NCBI GenBank assembly: GCA_964602485.1 | Contig: CAZRQU010000002.1 | Location: 1-64,000, forward strand | Source: WJLG01 sp964602485 | GTDB taxonomy: Bacteria > Patescibacteriota > Patescibacteriia > Patescibacteriales > WJLG01 | DNA: 64,000 nucleotides | Direction: 5' to 3' | Made by a program: the position numbers and the translations under genes | Shown here: positions 47,464 to 56,107 of the stretch, one piece after another | How the letters are laid out: each line of letters opens with the position of its first letter | Numbering within the stretch: position 1 is the first letter of the stretch | Notes under the pieces: generated by a model | The model's input: the letters and a program-made list of their open reading frames with translations, nothing else | Databases searched by the model: none | Told to the model about the DNA's origin: nothing

Positions 47464-47646
47464 CTATTTAATGACAATGCCTAGCAACCAACTGAATACA
47501 TAATCCAGAGCTCCCAAAAAGGCGGCCACGAACAAGCTGATGCTTATGACCAGTATCGTATAGCTGTAGGTCTCCTTTTTGGTGGGCCAAGCCACCTTTT
47601 TCATTTCATTGATAGCGGATTTGATATATTCGGTAATTTTGTTCAT
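47464..47646 (-). CDS. secE: Preprotein translocase subunit SecE
   Basis: The 60-residue single-helix form of SecE. It has the amphipathic EYIKSAINEMKKVAWPTKKE followed by one membrane helix (about 29-52). SecE clamps the SecY channel. As usual it stands first before nusG. A terminator-like hairpin in its leader (47662-47690) may attenuate the operon. Confidence 0.96.
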   Translation of the reverse strand: MNKITEYIKSAINEMKKVAWPTKKETYSYTILVISISLFVAAFLGALDYVFSWLLGIVIK

Positions 47647-47661
47647 ATCCTTTTACTATTT

Positions 47662-47690
47662 AAAAAAAGCCCTCCCTTTGGGCGCGCTTT
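47662..47690 (-). terminator. Leader terminator before secE
   Basis: On the minus strand GCCC pairs with GGGC, with flanking AAAAGC and a T7 run, between the promoter (start near 47700) and the secE ATG (47646). Confidence 0.5.
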
Positions 47691-47706
47691 TATTAGTTAC
47701 ATTATT

Positions 47707-47735
47707 ATAATACAGAAAGTCTTTTCAAATGTCAA
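47707..47735 (-). promoter_or_regulatory. Promoter of secE-nusG-rplK-rplA
   Basis: On the minus strand: TTGACA (47730-47735), 17-base spacer, TATTAT (47707-47712). A second TTGACA lies 11 bases upstream. Confidence 0.75.
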
Positions 47736-47789
47736 GTAATGTCAAGTTGAATATCACTTAAAGGGTGAATTGCCCTTTAGGCTTGATCG

Positions 47790-47856
47790 TGTTATAATCC
47801 ATAGTGAAATAGATTTAAAATTCCGTCCGTTTTTAGATATTTTGAAAAACGGCGGA
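47790..47856 (+). promoter_or_regulatory. Extended -10 promoter and leader hairpin of the small membrane gene
   Basis: TGTTATAAT (47790-47798) is an extended -10. A hairpin TCCGTTTTT/AAAAACGG-GGAC (about 47825-47856) ends two bases before AAAGGAGG, so the ribosome site is presented just below the stem. Confidence 0.55.
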
Positions 47857-47870
47857 CAAAGGAGGATAAT

Positions 47871-48098
47871 ATGAAAAAAATAAACGATATCTTGGACAAG
47901 AAGATAGATCATTTCATTTGGGTGTTGATAGGTAACGGCTTTTTTCTGTTGATATTGGGGGTCTTGATAGTTTGGACGGATTTTATGCTTAGATTATTGA
48001 TGGGAGTGATAACCATCGTGGTCGCTTATGTCTTCTTTTACGGTGCTTACAAGCTATTCGTTCTAAAGAAGCATCTAGACAAAATAATAAAATTCTAA
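47871..48098 (+). CDS. Small two-helix membrane protein
   Basis: A 75-residue protein with a strong AAAGGAGG site. Two hydrophobic helices (about 16-37 and 40-60) lie between basic ends (MKKINDILDKKIDHF, KLFVLKKHLDKIIKF). No Cys, no recognised family. It is divergent from secE and has its own promoter; no clear terminator separates it from the next gene, 97 bases on. Confidence 0.65.
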   Translation: MKKINDILDKKIDHFIWVLIGNGFFLLILGVLIVWTDFMLRLLMGVITIVVAYVFFYGAYKLFVLKKHLDKIIKF

Positions 48099-48195
48099 TA
48101 ACATAGAGCAACTAAGGTTCAAAAAGGGGGCTTTAAGTTGTTTTTTAATTAAAATAAGCATCTTCTTCAAGGTGGTTTGATGCTTTAAAGAGTTT

Positions 48196-48768
48196 ATGAA
48201 AAAAAAGCAAAGAGAAAAATTGTATATTATCTTATTCTTGATCATCGTAGTTTCCCTTATTGGGGTTTTGTTGGTTGCCGGAGTGGACAGGGGTCCTAAA
48301 AAAGATGAGCAAGGGCATACATTGATCGGTGTTGATGATCCTGATTATGATCCAGAGGAAGATCCCAACAATCCTTTTAATGACGATAATCGTGATGAAG
48401 AAGGCAATTATTATTATGAGAACAAGGACTTGGGTTTCAGCATAAAATTGCCTCCGGAATTCATATATTTCCAAACCCAAAGATGGGATAATAAGTCTTT
48501 TTCCGATCTGGAGATATTGGTGCCCACCAAGGACCCCGAATATACGAACGCGACTCCTCCTTCATATGCCAAACCTTTGATCATAAGGATCTGGAAGGAT
48601 ATGGAAGATTGGGAGAAAGAGGACCAAGATGACTATGTGGTGTTCGGCAAGAGGAATTATAAGATATATACTTTGAAATTCTGGGATGAGCCTTCCAGCG
48701 ATTGGGAGGATAAGTGGAGTGAGCAGATGGAAGCGGAGATAGCTCAGTCGATAGAATTTACGAAATAG
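48196..48768 (+). CDS. Membrane-anchored PsbP-like hypothetical protein
   Basis: A 190-residue protein: basic start, one helix (about 9-29), a long acidic linker (DDPDYDPEEDPNNPFNDDN), then a compact domain. That domain opens YENKDLGFSIKLPPEF and contains RNYKIYTLKFWDEP, a pattern like PsbP/DUF1795-type surface domains. The function is unknown. A strong terminator follows (48785-48810). Confidence 0.65.
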   Translation: MKKKQREKLYIILFLIIVVSLIGVLLVAGVDRGPKKDEQGHTLIGVDDPDYDPEEDPNNPFNDDNRDEEGNYYYENKDLGFSIKLPPEFIYFQTQRWDNKSFSDLEILVPTKDPEYTNATPPSYAKPLIIRIWKDMEDWEKEDQDDYVVFGKRNYKIYTLKFWDEPSSDWEDKWSEQMEAEIAQSIEFTK

Positions 48769-48784
48769 GATATATTGGATATGC

Positions 48785-48810
48785 AAAAAGCCCCTTTAAA
48801 GGGGCTTTTT
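48785..48810. terminator. Terminator between converging genes
   Basis: AAAAAGCCCC (48785-48794) pairs with GGGGCTTTTT (48801-48810) around TTTAAA; symmetric, so it may serve both strands. Confidence 0.9.
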
Positions 48811-48833
48811 GATATATAATATTTATTTATTAA

Positions 48834-51335
48834 TTAATTATCCCTGGCCACTACGACCGGATCTTGGTATAGGTCTTGTTCGTCTACCACGGCTATAATG
48901 AAGAAGTCGTTGCGATAATGGACATCAGCCCAAACATTGCCGATCCGTACACCACCATTTTCTCCCATATTACGTCCGGATATATAGAGAACTCCCATTA
49001 CTTTGGATTCTGATCCTATGTATTCCTTTCGACGGGCGATGCGAGTGATATTTACCGGTCCGAACTGGGCCTCGTTGGATGTCTTTCCATCGACAGTGAC
49101 CTTTACATAACCATAGTGATAATCATCATCGATCTTTATTTTTATCTCTTGCCCTTGGTTGGTATTTTTTATTTCCAAGATCTTGGCGTCCGGATCTATA
49201 ACGGTTTTACCTTCATCGGCGTACATATAGGTTATTTCGTTTTCTCGTGAGGAAACGGAGAACCCATACCCTTTTATGGTAAGTACCTTGGTGTCTTTAT
49301 TGAATCCGGCACTGGTTATGGTTGGTTGGGCACTTAACGATACTTCACCTTCAGAGCTCCAGCGATCATAAGTAAGGGTTAGTGAGGTGTTATTGCTAGA
49401 GACAGTGTTCGGAGTGATGACGGTTACATAGGCTATCTCATTGATGTATTCTATGTTTTGTATCTTTGCTTCGGTTTGTCTATCATCTGTTATGAGCTCC
49501 ACCTTAGCTGATCGAGTATCAGTGCCTATGCCGGTGGCGCGAATGGTCAAGGGGCTGTTGGCGTTTATTTCAGCCGGTTCGTGCCCTAATATCTCCGGAA
49601 CCATTTCCAAAGGTAAGGAATTGGATCTTTGTCCGTTGACCACTATATTCATATAGCCGGCAGTTGCGCTTGCTGGAACTTCCACCGAAAGAGTCGTATT
49701 CCTTCTAGAAATATCCTCAGGAGAAATGTCCACGCTTATTCGCTTACCGTTAACTCCTTGGAATTCTACCTGGGTATCCTTAGGGTCAAAGCCCTCTCCC
49801 TTTATTCTTATTATCTCTCCGACCTTGGCTGCGTATATTCTTTCCTTGGAAGCGCTGACCCGGCGGTAATTATCTGCTCTAACTGATCCTATTTTGGGTT
49901 TGGCACTATGGGTGTTCATGTCGGCATTGTCTGATTCAACTTTTTTAGACATGACCGTTAATTGATATTCATTGGTTTTAGTGGTGGAATCCACTTCTAT
50001 ATATTCTGCATCCGATATCTCCACGAGTTCAGCTCTTTTGGAATCCACTTTATTGCCTTGCATATCGTAGAAGATGACTCTGGGCCGATAAGCTATTCCT
50101 TTTCCGCTTATCCTTAACTTGTCGCCAACTTGGTCATAGCCGCGCTGACTCCATTCTACATTATGGACTATTGGTTTTACTTTATATGAGATGTAGCCGG
50201 ACTTATTGACCTGGGCTTCTCCATTCTTGTCTGTGAAGGAAGATTGCGCGTACATTCTGTAAGAAGTAATGCCATAGGGGATAGAAACGGTTACTTGGGT
50301 TAATCTAGAGTCGATATGAGTCGGCTGGGTCCAATGCTCACAGGTTCCTCCGTCCAGTTCAGCCACTCTCATTATAATATGCATATTGTTCTGCAGGTCA
50401 GGGTGAAAACCGGTGCCGACTATGGTCACATCTTCATCAGCTCTAACCATTTGCGGATAGATCTCAGTTATTTCCAACTCCACATTGTAAGTGAAGCTTC
50501 CTATCTCTTGTCCATTGACATGAACTCGGCCGATCCCCGCATAAGTGCTTTGCGGGTAGTTAAAGTAAAGATAATTTCTTTTAACATCAGTCGGATTGAC
50601 CATGATCGTGGTTTTGGTTTTTGTTCGAGGATCAAAATAGGGAAGTTCTATCTCTATATCTTGAGGGTCGAACATCTCGATATCGGAGATCCTTAGCTTA
50701 GCTCTTTCACCGATACTTTTTTTCACTTCATCGGTGGATATTTCCAGGTCAGACAAGTATAATCCTAGACCATCCAGAACCAGCGAAGAATTATTAGGTA
50801 TATCGCCAAAAGCCATGCTCAGGTAACTGTCACCACTTTTAGTAGGGGAGAAGAGTATTATATGTTTTTCCCATTCTTGGTCGACTTTGACCTTGGCCAC
50901 TTTAGAGATGGCTTCTTCTTTGTCATCAAGATAAAGCGATAGGTCTAGGCTGTTAGAAGTCGATTTCGTATAGAAAATAAGATAATAATCATTGCCTGCT
51001 TCCAGCTCGAAGCCGTTCTTGCTGGAAAGACCTGCCTGCCAATGACCCTCAGAATTTCCTTCAGCGGAAATAGCTCCAGAGTAGGAACCTAAGCCAAAAG
51101 GTCGATTTTGGGATCCATAGTAGCGATATAATTCGTAATTTCGAGAACTATTCGTCCAAAGGTTCCAATCTTGGCTTATATTACCTTCAAAATTACCACC
51201 ATCCAATAGATTGGAAGCGGCTTTGGCAGTTGAGTTTTTAGGATCAGTGATCAAGCTCCAGTTGAAAAGCATGGTAACCAGGGCGATGATCATAACTAAC
51301 GATCTGATCTTTGAGTTGTTTTTCATATTATGCAT
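48834..51335 (-). CDS. Large secreted protein with carbohydrate-binding-like and IPT/TIG domains
   Basis: An 833-residue exported protein with a signal peptide (ending near AKAASN, about 41). The N-terminal ~170 residues resemble a jelly-roll carbohydrate-binding module (LLDGGNFEGN, WNLWTNSS, AGNDYYLIFYTKS). About five repeats of IPT/TIG immunoglobulin-like folds follow (EITEIYPQMVRADEDVTIVGTGF-type openings at several places; IIRIKGEGFDP; LTIKGYGF; GVLYISGRNMG). There is no membrane anchor or sorting motif at the end. It is probably a surface or adhesion protein. An alternative ATG lies three codons inside. It has an almost consensus promoter. Confidence 0.75.
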   Translation of the reverse strand: MHNMKNNSKIRSLVMIIALVTMLFNWSLITDPKNSTAKAASNLLDGGNFEGNISQDWNLWTNSSRNYELYRYYGSQNRPFGLGSYSGAISAEGNSEGHWQAGLSSKNGFELEAGNDYYLIFYTKSTSNSLDLSLYLDDKEEAISKVAKVKVDQEWEKHIILFSPTKSGDSYLSMAFGDIPNNSSLVLDGLGLYLSDLEISTDEVKKSIGERAKLRISDIEMFDPQDIEIELPYFDPRTKTKTTIMVNPTDVKRNYLYFNYPQSTYAGIGRVHVNGQEIGSFTYNVELEITEIYPQMVRADEDVTIVGTGFHPDLQNNMHIIMRVAELDGGTCEHWTQPTHIDSRLTQVTVSIPYGITSYRMYAQSSFTDKNGEAQVNKSGYISYKVKPIVHNVEWSQRGYDQVGDKLRISGKGIAYRPRVIFYDMQGNKVDSKRAELVEISDAEYIEVDSTTKTNEYQLTVMSKKVESDNADMNTHSAKPKIGSVRADNYRRVSASKERIYAAKVGEIIRIKGEGFDPKDTQVEFQGVNGKRISVDISPEDISRRNTTLSVEVPASATAGYMNIVVNGQRSNSLPLEMVPEILGHEPAEINANSPLTIRATGIGTDTRSAKVELITDDRQTEAKIQNIEYINEIAYVTVITPNTVSSNNTSLTLTYDRWSSEGEVSLSAQPTITSAGFNKDTKVLTIKGYGFSVSSRENEITYMYADEGKTVIDPDAKILEIKNTNQGQEIKIKIDDDYHYGYVKVTVDGKTSNEAQFGPVNITRIARRKEYIGSESKVMGVLYISGRNMGENGGVRIGNVWADVHYRNDFFIIAVVDEQDLYQDPVVVARDN

Positions 51336-51386
51336 GGGTTATTTTTGGGGAATAATCCCAATATTACTTATTTTGTTATTCATATT

Positions 51387-51415
51387 ATTATAGCATAAAA
51401 TTGATAAAAAGTCAA
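51387..51415 (-). promoter_or_regulatory. Strong promoter of the IPT/TIG gene
   Basis: On the minus strand: TTGACT (51410-51415), 17-base spacer, TATAAT (51387-51392) with an extended TGC before it. Confidence 0.8.
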
Positions 51416-51420
51416 TGCTA

Positions 51421-51480
51421 TGCATAACTCATAACAAATTGCAAATTACAAATTACAAATCATCCAATATCAAACAACTT
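51421..51480. repeat. AT-rich dispersed repeat
   Basis: Contains CATAACAAATTGCAAATTAC and further ACAAATTACAAATC words between two divergent promoters. Confidence 0.65.
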
Positions 51481-51516
51481 ATAATAAGGTGTAATATGCG
51501 CGCGCACATTGTTCTG

Positions 51517-51545
51517 TTGACAAAACTATAAAAATGTGTTATATA
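51517..51545 (+). promoter_or_regulatory. Promoter of the propeller protein gene
   Basis: TTGACA (51517-51522), 17-base spacer, TATATA (51540-51545). An alternating GCGCGCGC block lies about 10 bases upstream. Confidence 0.7.
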
Positions 51546-51619
51546 TAAAATGCTTTTAATAAAGCAAAAAAAATGTTTTGAACTTTTAAATTTAAATTTT
51601 CAACAGAAAGGGGAGCTTT

Positions 51620-53638
51620 ATGAAAAAGCTCATCGGTTTGTTCGCGTTGGTTCTGGTTTTCTCTTTGGTTTCGGCCGAGGAGTGGAGCCATATCGTCACT
51701 GACAATATCGTCAATGATATTTGTCTTGCAGGCGATGAGATCTACCTGGCTACGAACGGCGGAGTCGAGATCTTCGATGGTCAAGACTGGATCATTCATT
51801 CACGGCCCGATCCTTTGATCAAAGACAATCAAGTCCAGGCGATAGTCGTCAATGACCAGGGAGATCTTTGGTTTATGGGCAGCGGCTGGCTGACGATCGC
51901 GAAAGATCATGTACACGAAGTACATGAAGCTTATATTGGCTGGTCGGCCGATTTGGCCATTGGTCCTGAAGGAAGGGTTTACGCCGCTACTGGCGAGGCT
52001 GTTTACGATATTGTTTTAGATGATGTTCTGCCAGTTTTTCTTCCACAGAACCATGACGCTGCCAACCGCATAGCGGTTGACAGCTATGGATCTCTTTGGG
52101 GGGTCAGCCAGGCGGGTATTTCAAAGGAATACCAATACCATGGTATGACAGCTCATAAATATTGGAAGGCCGATGAATTGGCCTTCGGATTTCCCCATAA
52201 CATAGCCTCTTTCGGGGACATAGTTTTATGTCCGGCAATGAAGGGGTTTTATTGGAAATTCATCCTGGAGGGTGATGACTGGCATGAAGTTAAATGGCCT
52301 GAAGGATTTTTTCTTTCAATCCAGGTACCATGCACTATCTTTCAGGGTTTGTTTGTGTTCGGATACGGCGGGAGCATTTATCTTTATGACCCTGAAGATT
52401 CCAGCTGGGCAGGACCTTTTAGTCACGAGGCGTTCTCAGAGGTGAGATGTTTGGCTGCTGATGAAGAGAATCTTTATATCGGGACCGACAATAAAATGTG
52501 GGTCTGCGAAGGAGGAGATATTATCGGCCAAACTTTCACTCAAATGTCAGCGACCGGGATCCGCTGGGCGCATAGCAACAACATCAGGCATATTGCGCCC
52601 GATAACACCGGCCGAATTTTGGTCGGAACTTATGAAGGTGGATATCGTTATGATGTTTCTGAGAATCCAGGTTTTAACAGTAGCCAGGAGAACGTGAAAG
52701 GTCCGGTTTTGGCTTCTTTTGTGGATAACAAGGGAGCCGAGTGGGTTTGGGCAAACACCGAACTTACCAGAAATGGAGAGCAGGTTAATGTCCCGGTTTC
52801 CGCAACCGGGCTTCATTATCCTTTCTGGCTTCTTGAAGGCCCTGCTTCCAGCGCCAGTAACCTTTGGCTGCTCACCAGCGATCCTGTTCATCGTTTGCAA
52901 GTTTATGCCGGCGAAGGGACTTGGGCGAACAAGGTAGACCAGCCGAGCGGATTGGCAGAGGAAAATATTCTTTCCGCCAGTTCTATCGGTCAGCGAATGT
53001 ATATTGGGACCGAAGAAGCTATTTACGCTTACGATTTCAAAGGAAATTGGAGCTACAAGAAGCTTCACAAGACCAATGTGCGTTTCGTGGCTACGGGTGA
53101 CATTACCGGAGGAGTTTGGGTGGCTGATGGAGGATATTCGGATGACGAGTATAATGTAAAATACTTTAATTTCGAGAATCCGACATTTTCATCGCCCACT
53201 TCCTGGCCCTACAAGGATATTTGTCCGACCGGGATCTATCTGGATGAAGACAAAGTTGTTTGGGTTTCCACATTTCAGGGAGCCTATTACCTGGATAGGG
53301 AAGAGTCAGCCAATTGGCAGGCGGTTCCCTTGGACAAGCTTACAGATGATGTTGTGCGAACTATCTATGTTCGTAAGACGGATTCTGGTAAGCAGGTCTG
53401 GTTCGGAACAGCCGGTGGTTTGACGATCTGGAACAAGGATTCAGATCAGACAACCTCCATTCGTCGGCAAAGCATGCCCAAAACGAATCTTATCCCTTCC
53501 CGACAAAAGGCTAAGGGTTATGATCTTCTGGGCAGAAGAATGAAGGTGTTTCCAAATCGGATGACAAACATGCCAGCCGGTATGCGGATCATTCAAGATG
53601 GAACACAAGCCGTAAAGAGGTTGCATATCGAAAGATAG
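51620..53638 (+). CDS. Secreted beta-propeller protein with a sorting-signal-like C-terminus
   Basis: A 672-residue protein with a signal peptide (1-19, ending VSAEEW) and an AAAGGGGAG ribosome site. The body is built of many propeller blades with Reg_prop-type strands (YLATNGGVEIFDGQDW, LWFMGSGWLTIA, LYIGTDNKMWV, VWFGTAGGLTIWNK). The last ~45 residues (YDLLGRRM, MPAGMRIIQDGTQAVKRLHI) resemble type IX secretion or FlgD-like tails of Bacteroidota/Fibrobacterota-type proteins. Patescibacteria are not known to have that system. Low ATA use and higher GC than neighbours also suggest transfer. Confidence 0.7.
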   Translation: MKKLIGLFALVLVFSLVSAEEWSHIVTDNIVNDICLAGDEIYLATNGGVEIFDGQDWIIHSRPDPLIKDNQVQAIVVNDQGDLWFMGSGWLTIAKDHVHEVHEAYIGWSADLAIGPEGRVYAATGEAVYDIVLDDVLPVFLPQNHDAANRIAVDSYGSLWGVSQAGISKEYQYHGMTAHKYWKADELAFGFPHNIASFGDIVLCPAMKGFYWKFILEGDDWHEVKWPEGFFLSIQVPCTIFQGLFVFGYGGSIYLYDPEDSSWAGPFSHEAFSEVRCLAADEENLYIGTDNKMWVCEGGDIIGQTFTQMSATGIRWAHSNNIRHIAPDNTGRILVGTYEGGYRYDVSENPGFNSSQENVKGPVLASFVDNKGAEWVWANTELTRNGEQVNVPVSATGLHYPFWLLEGPASSASNLWLLTSDPVHRLQVYAGEGTWANKVDQPSGLAEENILSASSIGQRMYIGTEEAIYAYDFKGNWSYKKLHKTNVRFVATGDITGGVWVADGGYSDDEYNVKYFNFENPTFSSPTSWPYKDICPTGIYLDEDKVVWVSTFQGAYYLDREESANWQAVPLDKLTDDVVRTIYVRKTDSGKQVWFGTAGGLTIWNKDSDQTTSIRRQSMPKTNLIPSRQKAKGYDLLGRRMKVFPNRMTNMPAGMRIIQDGTQAVKRLHIER

Positions 53639-53657
53639 CGGCTAAACGGCTAACTAT

Positions 53658-53699
53658 GGCTCAGGGAACAGTTCATACTGTTTTCTGAGCCTTTTTTAT
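53658..53699 (+). terminator. Rho-independent terminator
   Basis: GGCTCAG (53658-53664) pairs with CTGAGCC (53685-53691), with inner AACAGT/ACTGTT, then T6. Confidence 0.9.
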
Positions 53700-53885
53700 T
53701 TTTTATAACTCATAACGCATAACAAGCTGCAAATATCAAATTGCAAAGTGCAAATTACCAATAACCAATTACATTGACCCCTCCTAACCCTCCCCTTAGC
53801 AAGAGGAGGAACTAAAAGAAACCCAAATTACCAATTACCAATTACAAATATCCAATATCAAATTACCAATTACCAATTCCAAAAA
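53700..53885. repeat. Array of short AT-rich repeats
   Basis: Multiple degenerate copies of ACCAATTACCAATT, CAAATTGCAAA and ATATCCAATATC words, plus a GC-rich block CCTCCTAACCCTCCCC with GAGGAGG downstream. The copies are irregular and have no constant spacer, so it is not a CRISPR. Confidence 0.75.
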
Positions 53886-54003
53886 ATCCTTGATTTTATT
53901 TAAAAATAAGGATAAAATGTTATACAGAGGAAAAATATTTTAGATTTATCGTATCAGAACGAAAGTTTTGATATTTTGTATTATAAATTCGGTATTTACT
54001 CGC

Positions 54004-55695
54004 ATGGTTAGCCCTTATCTTAGGCAAAAACAAAATGATTCACTCTCTTTGGAGAATGATATTCGCAAGCTTTTCCAGGTCATATACAAGGAACAGCACA
54101 AGGAAGAGAAGGTGAATGAGGAAGAAGCACGCATCAGGGTCTCGGAGCTTATCTCTAAGATGGCTTTTTATTATGAAAAGATCCGCAATGCCGTGGATTA
54201 TAATGAAGAACATTTGCATCGCAAGAATGCCGTGCTTAGGATACTTAAAAGACAGATAGTCATAGAGGGAATAGTTAAGGAATCTAAGAGCGAAGGGATA
54301 GCTTCTAACCTTCTCATAGAGCTAATTAGGGCCGGCTATCTACCTAATAATAAAATACCGGAATCAAAGATAGATGAGGTGGCCAAGATAATTGAGAAAC
54401 ATGTACGTCTGAGGAATATGATCTTGCCTAGGTTGGGAGGTATCAGCAATATATCCAACCAAGTGGAGAAGGTAGTGGTCAAAGAGAAGAGAGAGATGGG
54501 GGTGTGGCTTTTAGGGCTTATGGCTTCGGAGATAGAGAGCATCTTGGAAAAAGATAAAGTTCGCGAGATAGTGGTCAGTAATATGTATGAGTATCTGTCT
54601 GAGAACATAAAACTTCCTTCTAATTTTTCCGACCACGAGAAGGATAAGAAATTGCAAATATATTTAGCCATTCATAGGAATTATCTTAAATTTGATCGAG
54701 ATATGCTTAGTTTTTTGGTGTTCAAATACTATAATGCCGACTGGTGGATGCCAAAGAGCGAGGACATAGAAAGGATAAGCGGAAATATAGGCGCTTTAAA
54801 GAGAATGATCAGTAGGCAATTGGATCATCCTCTGGTCAAGCAATTAGATAAACACGTTGGTCATTACACTATTTATTACCAGGTTTTGACGGATATGATA
54901 TCCGAGGACCCGGCAAAATTATACGAAACCATCAAGGTTAAACCTGATAAATTCCCCGGCTTAGTGCGTAATACTTTCACTAAAAGGTATGAAGCAGCCA
55001 AAAAGAAGCTTTGGCGTTCAGGTATAAACAGTATATTCTATATATTGGTGGCCAAAATATTATTTGCTTTAGCTTTAGAATTGCCGGCCATGAATTTTCT
55101 AGGGAGCAAATGGAATCCTATGTCGCAGACGGTTAATATACTTTTCCCTCCATTCCTTTTGTTTTTGGTGATAATTTTTACAAGAGTGTCTTCGGAAGAG
55201 AATACAAAAAAAGTAGTCAGAGGAGTAGAGGAGATAACTTTTGCCGAAAAGAAACGAACCGAGCCGATAGTGTTAAGAAAGCCGGCCGGCCGTAATCCTG
55301 TTTTGGGAAGTATTTTCAATCTGATCTACGGCGTTACTTATCTTATATCCTTCGGGGCAATAGTTTATATTTTAGATAAATTGAACTTTACCTGGGTGAC
55401 CATGGGAGGTTTTTTGCTTTTTTTGGCTTTGTTAAGTTTCTTTTCTATAAGAATAAGAAGAAGCGTTCGTCAGATGATCATAGTCGAAGAAAGGGAAAAT
55501 ATAGTTGGTCTTATAGTGGATTTTTTCTTCATACCGGTGATCAGCGTGGGCAAGTGGCTGACCAGCAAGTTTTCTCGCTTGAACGTATTCGTTTTCGTGA
55601 TGGATTTTATTATAGAAGCTCCGTTTAAGGTTTTGGTCGGCATCGCTGAGGAATGGACCAAGTATGTAAGAGAGAGGAAAGAAAACATAGTTTAA
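54004..55695 (+). CDS. Large conserved-looking membrane protein, function unknown
   Basis: A 563-residue protein; the ATG at 54004 is preferred to a TTG at 53968. The N-terminal ~340 residues are soluble, helical and charged. They are followed by four to six hydrophobic segments (about 353-372, 388-405, 443-460, 465-480 and possibly two re-entrant ones at 510-525 and 530-550). A basic end follows. No motif of a known enzyme is visible. It resembles the unnamed large membrane proteins often found in Parcubacteria genomes. Confidence 0.65.
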   Translation: MVSPYLRQKQNDSLSLENDIRKLFQVIYKEQHKEEKVNEEEARIRVSELISKMAFYYEKIRNAVDYNEEHLHRKNAVLRILKRQIVIEGIVKESKSEGIASNLLIELIRAGYLPNNKIPESKIDEVAKIIEKHVRLRNMILPRLGGISNISNQVEKVVVKEKREMGVWLLGLMASEIESILEKDKVREIVVSNMYEYLSENIKLPSNFSDHEKDKKLQIYLAIHRNYLKFDRDMLSFLVFKYYNADWWMPKSEDIERISGNIGALKRMISRQLDHPLVKQLDKHVGHYTIYYQVLTDMISEDPAKLYETIKVKPDKFPGLVRNTFTKRYEAAKKKLWRSGINSIFYILVAKILFALALELPAMNFLGSKWNPMSQTVNILFPPFLLFLVIIFTRVSSEENTKKVVRGVEEITFAEKKRTEPIVLRKPAGRNPVLGSIFNLIYGVTYLISFGAIVYILDKLNFTWVTMGGFLLFLALLSFFSIRIRRSVRQMIIVEERENIVGLIVDFFFIPVISVGKWLTSKFSRLNVFVFVMDFIIEAPFKVLVGIAEEWTKYVRERKENIV

Positions 55696-55714
55696 TTTTT
55701 AAAATAATAAAAAT

Positions 55715-56107
55715 ATGGATAAACCTAAATTATATCTTTTTGTAGTCTGTGATAAAGCTTTTTTTGATAAAAGAACTGGCAAGCTTAACATTGAAGGAGA
55801 GTTTAATAATATAAATGCCTCTAATTCTCCTGCGGTTCATGAAAAAATGTCAGTTGTGATTGGGCTAATTGGTATTAATGATGGTGCACACGAAACTTTT
55901 TTGACTATAAAAAACAAGGAGACTAGTAAAGAAATTAGCAAAGTGCAGATAGAATTTAATAAGACAAATAATACTAAGAGACATAGGATAATATTTAATT
56001 TGCAAAATATTCCTTTTCCTGATTTTGGAGAATATGTTTTTGATTTTAAGATAGATAATGTTTCAATAGATGTTTTAAATTCAATATTTTTAACCAGAGA
56101 TGTATGA
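55715..56107 (+). CDS. DUF6941-like protein
   Basis: A 130-residue, probably beta-rich soluble protein. The opening LYLFVVCDKAFFDKRTGKLNIEGEFNNINA and the phrase SPAVHEKMSVVIGLIG fit the DUF6941 pattern as I remember it (function unknown). It overlaps the next gene by four bases (ATGA), so the two are translationally coupled. Its base composition is more AT-rich than that of its neighbours. Confidence 0.65.
   Translation: MDKPKLYLFVVCDKAFFDKRTGKLNIEGEFNNINASNSPAVHEKMSVVIGLIGINDGAHETFLTIKNKETSKEISKVQIEFNKTNNTKRHRIIFNLQNIPFPDFGEYVFDFKIDNVSIDVLNSIFLTRDV

Larger units (their letters stand above)
53639..54003. other. Gene-free stretch rich in short repeats
   Basis: It holds a terminator (53658-53699), AT-rich repeats (53700-53885) and an AT-rich upstream region of the next gene. 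No open frame of note. Confidence 0.7.

Noticed and set aside
53700..53885. Array of ATTACC/ATTGC words as a CRISPR
   Set aside because: Units are short, degenerate and lack constant spacers; no cas genes are near.
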